This document shows positions 48,501 to 51,500 of a DNA stretch of 64,000 nt, piece by piece. The position numbers and the translations under genes were made by a program. Position 1 is the first letter of the stretch; the number at the start of each line of letters is the position of its first letter. The notes under the pieces were generated by a model, which worked only from the letters and a program-made list of their open reading frames with translations, made no database searches and was not told the DNA's origin. The stretch is from Siderastrea radians (taxonomy: Eukaryota; Cnidaria; Anthozoa; Scleractinia; Rhizangiidae), in the NCBI GenBank assembly GCA_964017195.1, contig OZ024890.1, positions 69,245,376-69,309,375 of the forward strand, in the 5' to 3' direction.

Positions 48501-51500
48501 AACAAAATACCAGCCTTGCCATTGTAGGCCAAAATATTTTCTACTCTCTTCGGAAATTTCAACGTGGTCATAACCACTTTTATCGTCCATAGTTGTTTGG
48601 AAATGGTATTTTCCGACATAACGAGGTAAATCAGATATGTAATCCAACTTGAGGGGCAAATCTCTTATCCACAAATTGAGAAAGCGTTCATCGTGGCATA
48701 ACCTTGGCTTAGAGGGTTCTATAGTCAATGGCATAACAAGATGAGGGGGATCGTCTTCACCAACCCTTCCCCAGACTGAGAGAGATCCGTTTTTAACACG
48801 TTCCAAGATTGTCGAAGAAATAAAATCCTCAAAACCAAGACACGATTTGTTATTGCTGAACTCTGCTCTTGGCGGGCAAGGAGAATCGTAAAATGTTCCT
48901 TGAAAATCCCCTCGAAAGCGGGTGAAAAAGTCCTTAACGTTAACTATATTTTTGATGTATGATAAAATCTCATCTTGTTTTGGATGCTGGGCGAGGATTT
49001 CCTCCCACTTGTCAACATGCCTGTGCAACTCCCCAGCTACAAAAGCGTCCGGGTTTCGGAATGAAAGAAGACTAGGTGAAGCTTTGGCCATGAGCGAGGA
49101 AACCATCTGAACCGAGGGTACCGGGGTTACGACGCCTTGGGGTTTACCCTTCCAATCACACCAGGTAACGGAAACACGCAGGAGCGCAGCTTCTTCTGGG
49201 TTGAAATGAAATGTCTTAAATCGTTTACAATTCCCCTGAAAGGAAATGAAGCGAACTATGAGGGGGGAAAACCCCAAAGCGAAGCAACCCCGAAATACCC
49301 CGTCCAGGGACAGAGCAATGAAGGGTATAAGATAACCCCTTCGGGGAAGCCTAGCTCGAGCGGGGAAACGAGAATACAACTAGACACACAAGAGAAAAAA
49401 CGAAATTCATAAGGAACTGACACACAAACAGTACATCTTTATTATTTCCTCTTATTCAAAGGGCAATTGGCAATAAAGTGCCCTACACCCTTACAGTTGA
49501 AGCATTTGCCCCGTAAGGGACCTGAGCGCCCGCCTCCACGGCCTCTGAAGCCGGTGGAGAACATAGGGCCCCAAGAACTGGGACCCGGCTGAGAACCTTG
49601 GCCAAATTGAAGGACAGGACCACGTGGCGACGGAGACGGATTGCTTGATTTCAAAAGCTTATGAATCTGGCCCGCTACCAGTTTCTCTTCCTTGTCACCC
49701 AACAAATTGATGATAATGGCGGCAAGGCGGGGTTCATCGACAAGTGGTCTGCACTGTTTAAATATCGCATCGAATCTCTTGCGATCGGGGTGGACAGTCT
49801 CCCTTGAAACATCTGCCAACTGTTCAAGAGCAGCAATAAGGGCGTACCGGTCAACCAGGGGAGTAGAGCGGCTGGCCAGCTGACGCACAGTATCGAGGGC
49901 CGACGTAACGCTAGTACGAGTCAGGGTTGATTCCAACCGCTCTACCTTGTCTTTCAATGCATTAACATTCTTAAACCAAAGAAAGTAAAAAATTAGCACA
50001 CGGCCGGACAAAATCGCTAAAACACATGAAGTGAGACAAATTCACTCTAGCACTCTAAAGCGAGACAAAACACAATAACAGTTCTTCAACGAGATAAACT
50101 CTTAACATCGCCGCAAGCGGAGCGAAAAGCTCCGGCAACGAGACAAACGCACAAAATAAATATCCTAGAAAGACAAACCCACAATGACATTTGGGTGAGA
50201 CAAACTGATAAAACGCTTCAGAGAGGCAAACTCACTAGAACATCTCGGCGAGACAAACTCACTACGACACATCAACGAGGTAGACTCACTATAACACTTA
50301 GAGAGGTAAACTCACAATAGAACTACAGCGAGACAAACGCACTAGAACATCTAGGTGAGACAAACTCACTAGAATATCTCGGTGAGACAAACTCACTACA
50401 ACACGTCTGAGACAAACTCACTTTAACACTTCAGTGAGGGAAACTCATAATAGAACTACGACGAGACAAACTCACTTCAACATTTTGTTGAGACACTCAC
50501 TAAAAACACTTCGGTGAGACAAACTCACTAAAACACTTCGGTGAGACAAACTTCACTAAAACACTTCGGTGAGGCAAACTCACTAACACTTCGGTGAGAC
50601 AAACTCACTAACACTTCGGTGAGACAAACTCACTAACACTTCGGTGAGACAAACTCACTAACAATTCGGTGAGGCAAACTCACTAACACTTCGGCGAGAC
50701 AAACTCACTAACACTTCGGTGAGACAAACTCACTAACACTTTGGTGAGACAAACTCACAAAAACACTTCGGTGAGGCAAACTCACTAACACTTCGGTGAG
50801 GCAAACTCACTAACACTTCGGTGAGACAAACTCACTAACACTTCGGTGAGACAAACACACTGACACTTCGGTGAGACAAACACACTAACACTTCGGTGAG
50901 ACAAACACACTAACACTTCGGTGAGACAAACTCACTGACACTTCGGTGAGACAAACTCACTAACACTTCGGCGAGACAAACACACTAACACTTCGGTGAG
51001 ACAAACACACTAACACTTCGGTGAGACAAACTCACTGACACTTCGGTGAGACAAACTCACTAACACTTCGGTGAGACAAACTCACTAACACTTCGGCGAG
51101 ACAAACACACTAACACTTCGGTGAGACAAACACACTAACACTTCGGTGAGACAAACTCACTGACACTTCGGCGAGACAAACTCACTAACACTTCGGTGAG
51201 ACAAACACACTAACACTTCGGTGAGACAAACTCACTGACACTTCGGTGAGACAAACTCACTAACACTTTGGTGAGGCAAACTCAACAACGCTATAATCAA
51301 GACAAACTAGCGTATAAAGCTAACCAAACGGGAAACTAAAGCTGCGACGATCCGCAAAACGTAAACGCTAGCCACCAATAGCAGAAAGAAAGCAAAGCAG
51401 GCGAACGAAAGGCAAGAACGACTTACTACATCAGCATGAGGTTGATGAGCAGGTTGAGCTGCAGGGACCGCAACTTGCGCTACTGCAGCTGGTGGATCGC

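Noticed and set aside
50031..51300. Regular array that superficially resembles CRISPR
   Set aside because: Units are contiguous 25-bp tandem repeats without unique spacers, in an animal genome and inside a retrotransposon; it is a minisatellite.
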